A stretch of DNA of 64,000 bases from Natronolimnohabitans innermongolicus JCM 12255 (GTDB lineage: Archaea; Halobacteriota; Halobacteria; Halobacteriales; Natrialbaceae): contig NZ_AOHZ01000088.1 of the NCBI RefSeq assembly GCF_000337215.1, positions 40,901 to 104,900 of the forward strand, given 5' to 3'. This document shows positions 35,380-44,581 of the stretch, one piece after another (position 1 is the stretch's first letter; each line of letters opens with the position of its first letter). Made by a program: the position numbers and the translations under genes. The notes beneath the pieces are model-generated. The model did not search any database. It saw only the letters and a program-made list of their open reading frames with translations, and was not told where the DNA came from.

Positions 35380-35820
35380 AAGCACAAATATATTGGCTGA
35401 TAGGTGTATGCGATGGCGTCGGCCCGACTGAGAACGGGAGTCGCAACTGACCGCCACTGTGCACCTAATTACCGGAGAACGCGGCGGTCATCGCGGAAAC
35501 CCTTTCGCTGGCTACAGGACGCGGCGAGTCATCGTGTTGCGGTCGGCGAACGTTCCATCGGCGAAGTCCGCGGGGCCGCTTCGAACTCTCAGCTATCGGT
35601 TCGTCGACTTCAAACGGACACGCGACAGCGGCGATCAGTCGAGACGTCCGTCGCCAGCCTGGGTCGACGCATTCGCGCGAAGATGGCACCGGCCGGCGCC
35701 ACCGATCGCAGGTTAGAACGGACGGACTGCTGTATTCTCGAGTTCGGTCGCATGCAAATCGTCCCGTCGCGTTTGCGATCCGACCGACCACGACGGCGCT
35801 CGCGCAGTCCGCAGCATGTG

Positions 35821-35846
35821 TATTGTATTGGCCAACCCAAACAATA
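35821..35846. promoter_or_regulatory. Split TATTGT...ACAATA site before uspA
   Basis: TATTGT (35821-35826) and ACAATA (35841-35846) are inverted half-sites 14 bases apart. The second overlaps the TATA-like region 27-32 bases before the uspA start. Confidence 0.35.
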
Positions 35847-35872
35847 TTATGCCGTCGGTACCTACGGCAGGT

Positions 35873-36715
35873 ATGAAAGCGGTACTCGCGACTGATCTCT
35901 CGGCCGCCAGCGAAGCGACCATCGAGAACGAAACCTGCCTCGAGTGTCTGGGTCGAATCGGCGTCGAGGAGATGCACCTCGTGACGGTCATCCCGTCGAA
36001 CGTCCACGCGGGCATGCCCGGGATCGACTTCGAAAAACGACGCCGAAAGGCGATCAAAAACTACGAGCGCGTCATCGAACGCACCGGCTTCGACGTCGAG
36101 ACGCACGTCGTCCGCGGAACGCCCCACCGTCGAATCCGGGGCATCGCCGAAACGATCGGCGCGAGTCTCACGGTCGTCGGCTCGCGCGGGAAGAGCCCGC
36201 TCGAGAACCGCGTCATCGGCTCGACGGCGCGCAACCTCGCGCGGACGTCCGAGACGCCGCTGCTGGTCAACCGAATCGAGCGCGAGGCCGACGACCCCAC
36301 CGTCGTGAGACAGCACCTCTTCCAACGAATGCTGTACGCGACGGACTTCTCCGAAAACGCCGAGCGCGCGTTCGAGACGTTCTCGTACCTGCGACACGCG
36401 ACCCGGGAGGCGACGCTCGTCCACGTCGAGACGCCGAAGGATCCGGAGCCCGGCGACGACGATCCCGAATCGCGGCTGGCGGAGCTGGCCGCGCAACTCG
36501 AGGAATGGGGGATCGAGACGCGAACCGAGATCCGGCAGGGCGATCCCGCCGACGAAATCCTCGCCGTCGAAGACGCCGTCGATCCGACGACGATCCTCGT
36601 CGGCTCGCGCGGCCACAGTCGGCTTCGCCGGCTCCTGCTCGGCAGCGTCTCCGAGGATCTTGTCGCTCGAGCGAACGGGAACGTGATGCTCGTGCCGCCG
36701 TCGCAGGCGATGTAG
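35873..36715 (+). CDS. Universal stress protein, two tandem Usp domains
   Basis: A 280-residue protein made of two Usp domains (about 1-145 and 150-280). Each has the ATP-binding glycine pattern: VVGSRGKSPLENRVIGSTAR and LVGSRGHSRLRRLLLGSVSE. The first domain opens with MKAVLATDLS. The upstream frame is open, but ATG 35873 matches the family start and follows a TATA-like region. Function is in stress survival; exact partners are unknown. Two Cys (ETCLECLG) near residue 22 are unusual for Usp and might be redox-active. Confidence 0.85.
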   Translation: MKAVLATDLSAASEATIENETCLECLGRIGVEEMHLVTVIPSNVHAGMPGIDFEKRRRKAIKNYERVIERTGFDVETHVVRGTPHRRIRGIAETIGASLTVVGSRGKSPLENRVIGSTARNLARTSETPLLVNRIEREADDPTVVRQHLFQRMLYATDFSENAERAFETFSYLRHATREATLVHVETPKDPEPGDDDPESRLAELAAQLEEWGIETRTEIRQGDPADEILAVEDAVDPTTILVGSRGHSRLRRLLLGSVSEDLVARANGNVMLVPPSQAM

Positions 36716-37384
36716 GTCCTGGTTCGGTTGGGGAGGTGTGTTACTACTAAGCAGGGAATGGGGAGACGTCGTCACTCCCCAAGGTAGTCAGAAGCTTCTG
36801 GAGAGGATGCCGAATACAGGATACTGTCAGGACCGCGTAGTGGATTGGTGGTCAACTGACAGGATGTTGGTTTCTGCGTCTCGAGTGCATAGTTAGTGAT
36901 ACTAGACCGAATTGGATAGTCCGGGAGGAGTTTTCCCAGCGACTCAGGCTTGAAGTACATTGATACTCGGTTGTCAACTTCTGTTGGCTCTCCTTCGACC
37001 AAGAACTGGACGTTTGTCTGTTCTGATCTAATCTATTCACACACCACATAATCGAGCGAACATCCCGAATCTCGACCAGAGTACAGGAGATAACTAGGCA
37101 TCGAGAATGATTTCGCCAGTTATATTAGAGTGTGCTTCCGGCACGTGGTTGAATATATTCGATTATAGAACCAGTTTGGGTCGGATTGTCCAAAACAAAA
37201 GGTATTGTATTACGGTTCTAGATAACATCCATTCATACTAATCAACGTATTAGTGTTCTTCGCGAATTTGATTGGGATAGACCATATATGGTCACACAAT
37301 TGGCAACTTTGTTGGACGGTTGTAGCAATAATCGCGATAGTAGAGTCAAAAGAAAATCGGTTGGTTCGTCAGGGGTGATTCCGA
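36716..37384. other. Lower-GC stretch between uspA and the permease
   Basis: About 670 bases of reduced GC. It holds only a possible gene fragment on the minus strand (see 36772-37002). The 37080-37380 part is AT-rich, with no visible operator pair. Confidence 0.45.
36772..37002 (-). pseudogene. Possible remnant of an unknown gene
   Basis: The minus-strand frame, open from 37032, gives a protein-like sequence (NVQFLVEGEPTEVDNRVSMY, then PESLGKLLPDYPIRSSIT) with no ATG; a TTG at 37002 is the only start. It looks like an inner piece of a longer protein. I do not recognise the family. It may be foreign, since GC is lower here. Confidence 0.3.
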
Positions 37385-39085
37385 ATGCCACCCATTGACC
37401 CGCTCTACTGGGCTGCCGCAGCGATACCTCTCGCGCTGTTGATGATCACCCTTGTCGCGTTCCGGTGGAAAGCCCACGAGGCCGCGTCGGTCGGGATGTT
37501 CGCGGCCCTGCTGGTCGCTTTTGGAGTGTACGAGATGGATCTCTCCGGTTTGGCAGTAGCGAGTGCGGTTGGCGTCTGGGAGGCCGTTGCCATCCTATAT
37601 ATCATCATTCCGTCACTAATCTTCTATCACGTCATTGATCGAGCAAATGGATTCGATGCGCTTCGCGAACAGGTCAAATCCTTCACCGAGAACGAGCTAT
37701 TCCTCGTGCTCGCAGCCGGCTGGGTGTTCGTCTCGTTCATGCAGTCAATCACCGGATTCGGGACGCCAATCGTAGTCGTAGCACCGATCCTGCTTGCTCT
37801 CGGCGTCAAACCAGTGTACGCTGTTGCGATTCCGCTGATCGGACATGCCTGGGCAAACACTTTCGGCACCCTCGGCGTCGCCTGGGTGACACTCGAAGGG
37901 GTCGTTGACATACAGGACGTGCTGCTGACGGCACTTAGCACCGGACTGTTGCTCTGGGTCGTCAACGTCATTGCCGGCCTGACGATTGCGTACATCTACG
38001 GCCGCAGGACCGCGGTTAGGCACGCAATTCCGATGGTTACTGTAATCTCGTTGGTTCACGGCGGCGGCCAACTCCTGGGTATTTACTTCTGGGAGCCGGC
38101 GTTCGCGAACTTCTTCGCGGCGACCCTCGCGATGCTCACACTTGCTCCACTCTCTCGACTCCCACGGTACGCGGCTCAGTTCGATGCTGTCGACAGTCGT
38201 CCAGCAATGAAAGAAAGTGTCACCGACATGGACGACAAAGGGCAACCCCCCGCGGTAGCTGACGGCGGGACGGCGGCCGCGTCTGTAGACCTCAAAGGAG
38301 AGTTAAAGGCTGACGACCTAATGAGCCTGAAACTCGCTGCACTGCCGTTCGCGGTACTCGCCGTCATCGCGTTCGTCACCGGTATCTTGGATCCGCTCAG
38401 CGAGGCTCTTGAAACGATCCAAATCGTGGTCCCACTTCCGGGAGTCGAAACCGGGTTAGGGGTCGAGACTGACGCCCTGAGCGCTTCAGACGGGATCGCG
38501 GTACTGAACTATCCCGGTACCTTCCTGCTGGTCAGTTCGCTCGTCGCGTACGCCGTCTTTCGGTACACTGGCCACTACGCAACCGCCGACGATGTAGGGT
38601 CGAAGGATGGGTTCACAACCACCGTCCTCCGATCGGCACTACCCGCCTCTGTTGCCGTCGTCGGATTCCTCGTCATGGCGCTCGTAATGGACTACAGCGG
38701 ACAGGTAACCGTTCTGGCACAGGGAGTGGCGACGGTCGCAACTGCCGAGAGCTATGGGGTACTCTCTCCGCTCATCGGCGCACTGGGGGCGTTCATGACC
38801 TCGAGTAACACTGCATCGAACATCCTGTTCGGTGGACTCCAACTCGAGACGGCTCAATCGCTGGGCACGAGTGGTTCGTGGATCCTCGCCGGCCAAACCG
38901 CCGGCGGTGCTATTGGAAACGCAATCTCACCGGCGAATGTTATCCTTGGTACAACGGCTGTCGGGATCGTCGGCCGAGAAGGTGACGTTCTCCGAAAGGT
39001 AATCCCGTGGGTGGCAGGCGTGTGTGCCATCACAGGGGTTCTGATCGTTTTGGCGACGACCATCGGGTTCCTGGGGGTGGTCTAG
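37385..39085 (+). CDS. lldP: L-lactate permease family transporter
   Basis: A 566-residue transporter of the LctP/LldP family with about 13 hydrophobic helices. Conserved pieces are SFMQSITGFGTPIVVVAPIL, IPLIGHAWANTFGTLGVAW and, near the C-terminus, GAFMTSSNTASNILFGGLQ and GAIGNAISPANVILGTTAVG. It would import lactate or glycolate with protons or sodium. A hydrophilic, Asp-rich loop (about 275-310) divides two halves. The stop codon abuts the ATG of a small membrane protein, so the two are translated together. Confidence 0.9.
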   Translation: MPPIDPLYWAAAAIPLALLMITLVAFRWKAHEAASVGMFAALLVAFGVYEMDLSGLAVASAVGVWEAVAILYIIIPSLIFYHVIDRANGFDALREQVKSFTENELFLVLAAGWVFVSFMQSITGFGTPIVVVAPILLALGVKPVYAVAIPLIGHAWANTFGTLGVAWVTLEGVVDIQDVLLTALSTGLLLWVVNVIAGLTIAYIYGRRTAVRHAIPMVTVISLVHGGGQLLGIYFWEPAFANFFAATLAMLTLAPLSRLPRYAAQFDAVDSRPAMKESVTDMDDKGQPPAVADGGTAAASVDLKGELKADDLMSLKLAALPFAVLAVIAFVTGILDPLSEALETIQIVVPLPGVETGLGVETDALSASDGIAVLNYPGTFLLVSSLVAYAVFRYTGHYATADDVGSKDGFTTTVLRSALPASVAVVGFLVMALVMDYSGQVTVLAQGVATVATAESYGVLSPLIGALGAFMTSSNTASNILFGGLQLETAQSLGTSGSWILAGQTAGGAIGNAISPANVILGTTAVGIVGREGDVLRKVIPWVAGVCAITGVLIVLATTIGFLGVV

Positions 39086-39268
39086 ATGGATGACGTGAAG
39101 GCCTTCACCTCGGCGTTCCTCCTGATTGCCATTTCCTTGCCGCTGGTTAGCTACGGGTCGACGAACGGGGCGGAGTCGCTGACATCGATCGGATTCGTCG
39201 CACTGCTGGCCGCGTGTACGATCCCCATCGTCCTGCGGTACGTCGACCAGTCGCCAGCGTCTTCCTGA
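39086..39268 (+). CDS. Small two-helix membrane protein coupled to the permease
   Basis: A 60-residue protein with two hydrophobic segments (FTSAFLLIAISLPLVSYG and SIGFVALLAACTIPIVLRYV). Its ATG follows the permease stop codon without a gap, a strong sign of translational coupling. It may be a small accessory subunit of the lactate permease. No named domain is recognised. Confidence 0.7.
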   Translation: MDDVKAFTSAFLLIAISLPLVSYGSTNGAESLTSIGFVALLAACTIPIVLRYVDQSPASS

Positions 39269-39407
39269 CTGGCAAATGTTTCGCTGAGATTGAGCTATTT
39301 ATATTGCCCACTTCAATGAGCAATCGTCAACTATAGCCGAGAAAACATACACAATATGGTCCAAACAACCCCAATACCCAACGAAGTAGATATAGAGGCC
39401 TATATCA

Positions 39408-41048
39408 ATGCACGAATATCGAAGTAGCGGACGACCGCCGACAAGGGCGAAACGAGCGATGATTACGACGCCGCATACGCTTGCGAGTAGCACCGGGCTC
39501 GATGTGCTTCGATCTGGAGGCTCTGCTGTCGACGCGGCCATCGCGGCCAACGCAACCCTGTGTGTCGCGTATCCACACATGGCTGGTCTCGGTGGCGACG
39601 GATTCTGGCTGCTCGCGGACGGTAACAACGTCACCGGAATCAATGCCAGCGGTCCGGCAGCTGCGAACGCGACGCGAGCGTCCTACCGCGACCGCGGTCT
39701 CGAGTCGATTCCGGACCGAGGGAGTGAATCTGCACTTACTGTTCCGGGCGCCATCGACGGCTGGCGGCTCGCCCACGAGGAGTATGGTAGCCTCTCCTGG
39801 GAGCGACTGTTCGAGGACGCTATTCAGCACGCTCGAGAGGGCGTCGCAGTGACTGCCAATCTCGCTCGCTGGATTGCGCTCGACCGGGACGTGCTCGCAG
39901 ACGATCCACGCGCAGCAGCGACTTTCCTCTCGAACGGCGACGCACCTACTGTCGGCGCGACTCTCCGTCAGCCGGCACTGGCGGCCTCGCTCGAACGAAT
40001 TGCCCATGGCGGTGCACGGGATGGATTCTACGATGGTCAGCTAGCTATAGAGTTCTGTACGAGTCTCGATGAGGAATCACCGCTCACTGCAACGGACTTC
40101 AGCGAGTACAGCGCTGAGTGGGTGACTCCCCTTGATATCGAGTACGGAAACTGTACTGCCCACTCTCTCCCACCAAACAGCCAGGGACTCGCCGCACTCC
40201 AGATCCTCGGATTACTCGATGGTTTTGACGTCGAAAGTTGGGGTGACGGCACGGTCGACTACTACCACCATCTCGCAGAAGCGGTCAAAGTCGCCTTCGC
40301 CGATCGGGACGCATGGATAACCGATCCCGATAGTATCCAACTTCCGGCAGAGACGCTGCTGTCGTCATCGTATCTCGAAGACCGACGGGCGTTGATCGGA
40401 CGTGAAGATACGTTGCCGGCCGACCTTGAACCTGGAATCGCTCCCGAGACTACTCAGCCTGTTTCGGAGGACGCCGGCGGTGATACGTGTTATTTATCCG
40501 TCGTCGATTCGGATGGGCTGGCAGTATCGCTCATCCAGTCAATTTACTATGACTTTGGAAGCGGCGTGATCGCGGGCGATACGGGAATTATCCCACAAAA
40601 CCGGGGCTCGTTCTTCTCGCTCGATCCGAATCACATCAACCGACTCGAGCCCCGCAAGCGGACGTTCCATACGCTCACTCCGGCGATGTTGACCGAAGAA
40701 GGCGATCCACGACTCGTCTACGGCACGATGGGCGGCGAGGGGCAACCCCAGACACAGGCGGCGCTCGTCACCCGCCTCCTCGATTTCGAATACGATGTCC
40801 AGCAGGCAATCGAAGCACCCCGGTGGCTGTTCGGCCGCACGTGGGGTGAAGCGTCGCGTTCACTGACGCTCGAGGGTCGAATCCCGGACCCCGTTGTTAC
40901 CGGTCTCGAGAAGCGGGGTCACCCCGTGGCGATGGGGCGGAACTACGACGACACAATGGGGCACGCAGCAGCGATTCGCCGTCACGACGATGGCTCACTT
41001 GAAGGCGGGTCGGATCCGCGTAGCGACGGTGCAGCGATCGGATACTGA
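39408..41048 (+). CDS. ggt: Gamma-glutamyltransferase
   Basis: A 546-residue Ntn-hydrolase precursor that would cleave itself into large and small subunits. The catalytic Thr is about residue 360 in GGDTCYLSVVD; VYGTMGGEGQPQTQAAL and QAIEAPRWLFG are conserved small-subunit motifs, and GSAVDAAIAANATLCVAYPH opens the large subunit. It has no signal peptide, so it is probably cytoplasmic. Substrates could be gamma-glutamyl peptides such as gamma-Glu-Cys, the main haloarchaeal thiol, or other gamma-glutamyl amides. GTAGATATAG lies about 15-25 bases upstream. Confidence 0.9.
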   Translation: MHEYRSSGRPPTRAKRAMITTPHTLASSTGLDVLRSGGSAVDAAIAANATLCVAYPHMAGLGGDGFWLLADGNNVTGINASGPAAANATRASYRDRGLESIPDRGSESALTVPGAIDGWRLAHEEYGSLSWERLFEDAIQHAREGVAVTANLARWIALDRDVLADDPRAAATFLSNGDAPTVGATLRQPALAASLERIAHGGARDGFYDGQLAIEFCTSLDEESPLTATDFSEYSAEWVTPLDIEYGNCTAHSLPPNSQGLAALQILGLLDGFDVESWGDGTVDYYHHLAEAVKVAFADRDAWITDPDSIQLPAETLLSSSYLEDRRALIGREDTLPADLEPGIAPETTQPVSEDAGGDTCYLSVVDSDGLAVSLIQSIYYDFGSGVIAGDTGIIPQNRGSFFSLDPNHINRLEPRKRTFHTLTPAMLTEEGDPRLVYGTMGGEGQPQTQAALVTRLLDFEYDVQQAIEAPRWLFGRTWGEASRSLTLEGRIPDPVVTGLEKRGHPVAMGRNYDDTMGHAAAIRRHDDGSLEGGSDPRSDGAAIGY

Positions 41049-41070
41049 AATTGATCCACCAATGATAGCT

Positions 41071-41148
41071 ATGCAGATGTCGACAAAATTAGAGCGGTAT
41101 CGCAGACGAATAGCACGGATAGTCACACCAGAGGGGAGTGGCCCGTGA
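41071..41148 (+). CDS. Possible 25-residue micro-ORF overlapping the MFS start
   Basis: A basic peptide (MSTKLERYRRRIARIVTPEG as its main part) ends in TGA that overlaps the GTG start of the next gene (GTGA, 41145-41148). The overlap suggests coupling. Starts at 41062, 41071 and 41077 are all possible. No homologue is known to me. Confidence 0.3.
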   Translation: MQMSTKLERYRRRIARIVTPEGSGP

Positions 41149-42452
41149 CTGAATCAACAGACGATTTCGGTGCGAAAGCACATGAAATACTTGGCTACTC
41201 ACGTTGGTGGCAGATCGCCGCTGCCGCCGTCATGATGGCTCTTGTCAGTCCGTACCAGTACGTCTGGGCATCGATTGAGGGCCCACTTGCGAACCAGTTA
41301 GAGGTCTCGCTGTCGGCACTCGGGTTCGTCTTCACCGTCTATGTCGTCGTGATGGCGCTCGTACAGTTTCCAGCGGGATGGTGGCGAGACCGCTACGGGC
41401 CACGGGCAGTAATCGTCGTCGCAGGTCTCCTTGCCGGTGTGGGATACTATGCCCTCTCCTTTGTAACCGCAGTGTGGCACGTCTACGTCGCGTACTTCCT
41501 CGGTGCTGTGGGCGTCGGGATGGTCTATACGGTGTCGGTGAACACGGCAGTCAAGTGGTTCCCCGATAAGCGTGGCTTGACGACCGGCATCGGAACGATG
41601 GCGTTCGCAGCGGGCAGTGCAGCGTTCGTACCCTACATCCGGATTGCCGTCGCAGACGGGACGCTCGCGAACGCCCTCTCGAATATGGGAATGCTGATCG
41701 GGATTGGCATAATCGTCGGCGCCGTTGCTCTCAATGACCCGCCAAAAGAATTTAACAAGCAGGCGTACGGACAGTGTTCCAGCACCGATCAACCGTCGAC
41801 GAACGCCGAGGGGGATTCCCTCAGTGAGAGGGACTCCGACGGAACAACGACTGCCTCGGACGGCGGCGTACGTTCTTACACGTGGCAGCAGATGATCAGG
41901 ACCAAGCAGTTTGCGCTGATGTATTTCATGTTCTTTGCAGTGAGCGCCGCTGGCCTCATGATCACCGCTCGAGTGGTCCTCTATGCTGAACAAGCGGAAC
42001 TCACTGCGACGGCAGTGACTGTGGCAGCGACTCTGCTCCCGATAGCGTCCGCTGGCGGTCGACTCGTCGTAGGAGGAGTATCCGACTACTACTCTCGAGA
42101 GTGGGTCGCAGCGGTGTCGTTTACCGTCTGTGGCCTCGCGACGATGGCAATTGTCCTCTTCGCGGGAGTTGAATCCGGGATCGGTTATATCCTCATGGTC
42201 ACCATCGCTGTCTTTTTCTGGAGCTCCCAGTTTTCGCTGTTTCCCAGCCTCGTTGGGGACTACTACGGGAGCAAACACTCCTCAACTAACTACTCTATCG
42301 TCTACTCCGGCAAGATGTGGGGAGGTGTATTTGGTGGGGGCGTTGTCGGCTGGCTCGTCGGCGTTCTCGGCTGGGACGTCACCTTCCTTCTCGGTGGGAT
42401 TCTGGCGCTTGCTGCAGGCATTGTCGGCTTCTTTCTCAAGCCCCCGCGGTAA
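41145..42452 (+). CDS. MFS transporter, OFA (oxalate/formate antiporter)-type
   Basis: A 435-residue MFS carrier with twelve helices. The TM2-3 motif is GWWRDRYGPRAV, and KWFPDKRGLTTGIGTMAFAAG matches the conserved OFA segment (WFPdkRGlatGi). A central hydrophilic loop (about 205-245) is rich in Ser, Thr and Asp. OFA members carry oxalate, formate or other monocarboxylates, consistent with the lactate permease nearby, though the substrate is unknown. The GTG start fits the family N-terminus. Confidence 0.85.
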   Translation: MTESTDDFGAKAHEILGYSRWWQIAAAAVMMALVSPYQYVWASIEGPLANQLEVSLSALGFVFTVYVVVMALVQFPAGWWRDRYGPRAVIVVAGLLAGVGYYALSFVTAVWHVYVAYFLGAVGVGMVYTVSVNTAVKWFPDKRGLTTGIGTMAFAAGSAAFVPYIRIAVADGTLANALSNMGMLIGIGIIVGAVALNDPPKEFNKQAYGQCSSTDQPSTNAEGDSLSERDSDGTTTASDGGVRSYTWQQMIRTKQFALMYFMFFAVSAAGLMITARVVLYAEQAELTATAVTVAATLLPIASAGGRLVVGGVSDYYSREWVAAVSFTVCGLATMAIVLFAGVESGIGYILMVTIAVFFWSSQFSLFPSLVGDYYGSKHSSTNYSIVYSGKMWGGVFGGGVVGWLVGVLGWDVTFLLGGILALAAGIVGFFLKPPR

Positions 42453-42666
42453 CTCGGGACGGGATACAGAAATCCCGCACCCATTCGAGTTCACTTGTCC
42501 GTGACAATTCTCGTACGGAGGGGGTAAGAGTGTGAAAAGAGAGTAGAACGACTATTTCTGTTGCTTTGGACCGTTCTGGCGATGGTACTTCGGGATCTCG
42601 GCGATAGAAAATCACAGGTAGCTAAAGATAAATAGTTGTTGTAGTGATTCAGCGTTAAAGCTACAC

Positions 42667-43077
42667 TCAGTGCGGATTGTACTCCTCTACAGGTAGTACT
42701 TCCTGGACATCATCCATCCAGAACTGCTTCTCAGCTGTCGCAAACCTCCCACCATGTTCTAGGGCAGAGGCAGCGATTAGTGCATCGAGCTGATCGACTG
42801 GTGCTCCTCGATCGTGGAGTTTAGATTGCAAGTCATGAGCTTCGATTGCAGTCCGCTGTGTCGTTGTGAAGACATCCATTGACGTCGCGATTGCGTGGTT
42901 AATCTCGTCCGGGGTGGCATCTATATATCCGTAGAGTGAGCCCATGAGCGCCTCGAATAGTACGATAGATGAGATTCCCCACCGATCTCGATCGTGCTCC
43001 TCGAGGAACTCTCTGGCGTCGACTGTTCCGTTGAGATAATCGCTCAGAAGATTATTGTCGAGGATGATTAATGTCAC
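42667..43077 (-). CDS. vapC: VapC-type PIN-domain toxin
   Basis: A 136-residue PIN-domain ribonuclease. Acidic residues are in place: Asp in IILDNNLLSDYL, Glu in IVLFEALMGS, and Asp in PVDQLDALIAASALEHGG, with a final acidic pair near the C-terminus. It presumably cleaves RNA when freed from its antitoxin. The ATG overlaps the antitoxin stop (ATGA, 43074-43077). The catalytic set looks intact, so this pair is probably active. Confidence 0.85.
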   Translation of the reverse strand: MTLIILDNNLLSDYLNGTVDAREFLEEHDRDRWGISSIVLFEALMGSLYGYIDATPDEINHAIATSMDVFTTTQRTAIEAHDLQSKLHDRGAPVDQLDALIAASALEHGGRFATAEKQFWMDDVQEVLPVEEYNPH

Positions 43078-43301
43078 TGGTCCATTTCCTCGACGTGCTG
43101 ATCCATCCGTCCGCGCAGTCCATCTCGAATCTCATCCATGCCCTCTCGAGACTCCTCAGGATCCCCTGATGCGATTCCGAACCCACTCCACTTGTCAGTC
43201 GACGTGAGTCGGAAGATTACGTCGTCGTAGCTCTCCCCCTCCCGTTTGAAGATGTCCAGGCGCGACTTTGCCTCGTCCGATAGCCGAATTGAAGTGCTCA
43301 T
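43074..43301 (-). CDS. vapB: VapB-type antitoxin
   Basis: A 75-residue partner of the PIN toxin. The N-terminus STSIRLSDEAKSRLDIFK is a ribbon-helix-helix-like DNA-binding segment of the haloarchaeal VapB type; the acidic C-terminus (MDEIRDGLRGRMDQHVEEM) would wrap the toxin. Direct repeats of GCATGCACT lie immediately before the start codon and probably mark the autoregulatory operator. Confidence 0.82.
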   Translation of the reverse strand: MSTSIRLSDEAKSRLDIFKREGESYDDVIFRLTSTDKWSGFGIASGDPEESREGMDEIRDGLRGRMDQHVEEMDQ

Positions 43302-43322
43302 GCATGCACTAACGCATGCACT
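43302..43322. promoter_or_regulatory. Direct-repeat operator of the vapBC pair
   Basis: GCATGCACT occurs at 43302-43310 and 43314-43322, 12 bases apart, each with a GCATGC palindrome core. Position right before the vapB start fits VapBC autorepression. Confidence 0.5.
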
Positions 43323-43629
43323 CTTGATAAGAGTGGCCGTTGTTTCAATGATTTACAATCTAGAATAATATCATTTAATCAAACTGTGACATACATAGAA
43401 GACACCACTGATGATCACTAGTTTCATGAGAGAACTGCACAGATAGGACCCATTGGCCATAATCGCACATGTTTGGAGATACAATAATCAACCAGGTGCG
43501 GATCCAGCTATCGGTCAACAGCGAAGTTACGGAATGGTCAGATGGACACGATTTGTCGGATCAGGTTGGTGGAAGAGCATCATCATATTCACCGTCAAGG
43601 ATTTCGGAACAATCGGCGGGGATACTAGT
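43323..43629. other. Gene-free stretch between the two toxin-antitoxin loci
   Basis: About 307 bases with plus-strand open frames only, none of which has a recognisable domain. I see nothing functional. Confidence 0.4.
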
Positions 43630-44175
43630 TCACGCGTTCTTCACAACCTCGTACCCGGTCCACCCTTCTGTCTGAATCATCTCCACGGTTGCCTCGCAGA
43701 ATTCAGGCTTTGAGATGAGGTCGTTGTCAAGTAGGATGTAGAGGAGATACGGTGGTCCGACAACGTCAATGTCGTACGCGTTATCGTCAATGAGACGCCG
43801 AATTGACCGTGTCGAAGCTGAGTCAAGAATCGTTACGATCTGATCCGAAGAAGCATGCTCAGTAAGTTCTTGCTCGAGCGATTGCTCGCCTGCGTCTGGT
43901 CCATGCGGGCGGGGAACGACAGTTACGCACGACCACGGCGACGAATCCTCGTCTAGCTGTTCAAGAACACAGTAGCTTCCTTGCTTCAAGTAGTGCTCAC
44001 GGCTGCCCTCAGGCGGATATTTGTTCGAGCTGACGTGATTTTAAAGTTCGTGCCTGCAGACGTTTGTCGTTGTAAGATGGATCGCGTCTTTCAGTCGTTC
44101 CCACTGAGTGGTGCTCGCAACTGCGATCAAGGAACTCGTACCGGTCAGTATCGCGTGGCGAGTGTCACTCGCCAT
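43630..44175 (-). pseudogene. PIN-like toxin inactivated by a nonsense codon
   Basis: A 182-codon frame starting at ATG 44175, 11 bases inside the antitoxin end, as in intact pairs. It is broken by TAA at codon 45 (44041-44043), after TTTNVCRHEL; the frame then continues without shift (NHVSSNKYPPEGSREHYLKQ) to 43630. The first PIN motif reads ILTGTSSLIAVAS, with Gly where the catalytic Asp of (L/A)DTSSLI is expected. Both changes are single-base. The C-terminal half resembles DUF3368/PIN toxins. Read-through could not restore the missing Asp. Confidence 0.75.
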
Positions 44176-44452
44176 CTCTGTCCGTCAGGAATTCAGACGT
44201 GTCTCGCTCCATAGCCGCCTCGAACGACTCTTTCTCTTCTTCCATCTTATCGAGTTTCTCACCGAGGTGGATTCGGGCCACGTCCTCACCGATATCACCG
44301 CGGCTGTATCGTTCGTACACCGCGATCTTGTCCTGTTCATCTAATGACTGTCGAAGCATTTCGACCAGGCCGACGCGAGCGAGTTCGCTCACGTTGACGT
44401 TCGACGGGAGGGCGATATATGTTATAACGTGTCCTAACTTGTCAATACACAT
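44165..44452 (-). CDS. Antitoxin of the disrupted toxin-antitoxin pair (UPF0175-like)
   Basis: A 95-residue protein with ELARVGLVEMLRQSLDEQDK followed by VYERYSRGDIGEDVARIHLG, the pattern of haloarchaeal antitoxins placed before PIN-like toxins, and a Glu/Lys-rich helix (DKMEEEKESFEAAMERDTSE). The frame is open to 44488; ATG 44452 is my choice, with moderate certainty. It remains intact although the toxin is dead, so it may persist as a DNA-binding orphan or an anti-addiction gene. Confidence 0.7.
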   Translation of the reverse strand: MCIDKLGHVITYIALPSNVNVSELARVGLVEMLRQSLDEQDKIAVYERYSRGDIGEDVARIHLGEKLDKMEEEKESFEAAMERDTSEFLTDRDGE

Positions 44453-44581
44453 CGTCAGGGATGTAGTACTACCGTTCAGGACTCTCACGAGGGGTCCGAT
44501 ATGAGTTAGGAACTGTGAAGAACCAGTAGTATCTAATGAAATGAGCGAAAGCTAGTGAACTCGTCGACACCGTCTGCGCTG

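Larger units (their letters stand above)
35322..35872. other. Intergenic region OxsR-like gene to uspA
   Basis: These 551 bases contain no supported gene. The left end carries the promoter and palindrome of the OxsR-like gene; the right end carries the uspA promoter with TATTGT/ACAATA half-sites. Confidence 0.45.

Noticed and set aside
43453..43713. Small plus-strand gene between the toxin-antitoxin loci
   Set aside because: No domain, no promoter, poor composition, and it runs antisense into the toxin remnant.
43630..44175. Frameshift in the second toxin gene
   Set aside because: Careful translation shows the frame is continuous; the defect is a single in-frame TAA, not a shift.
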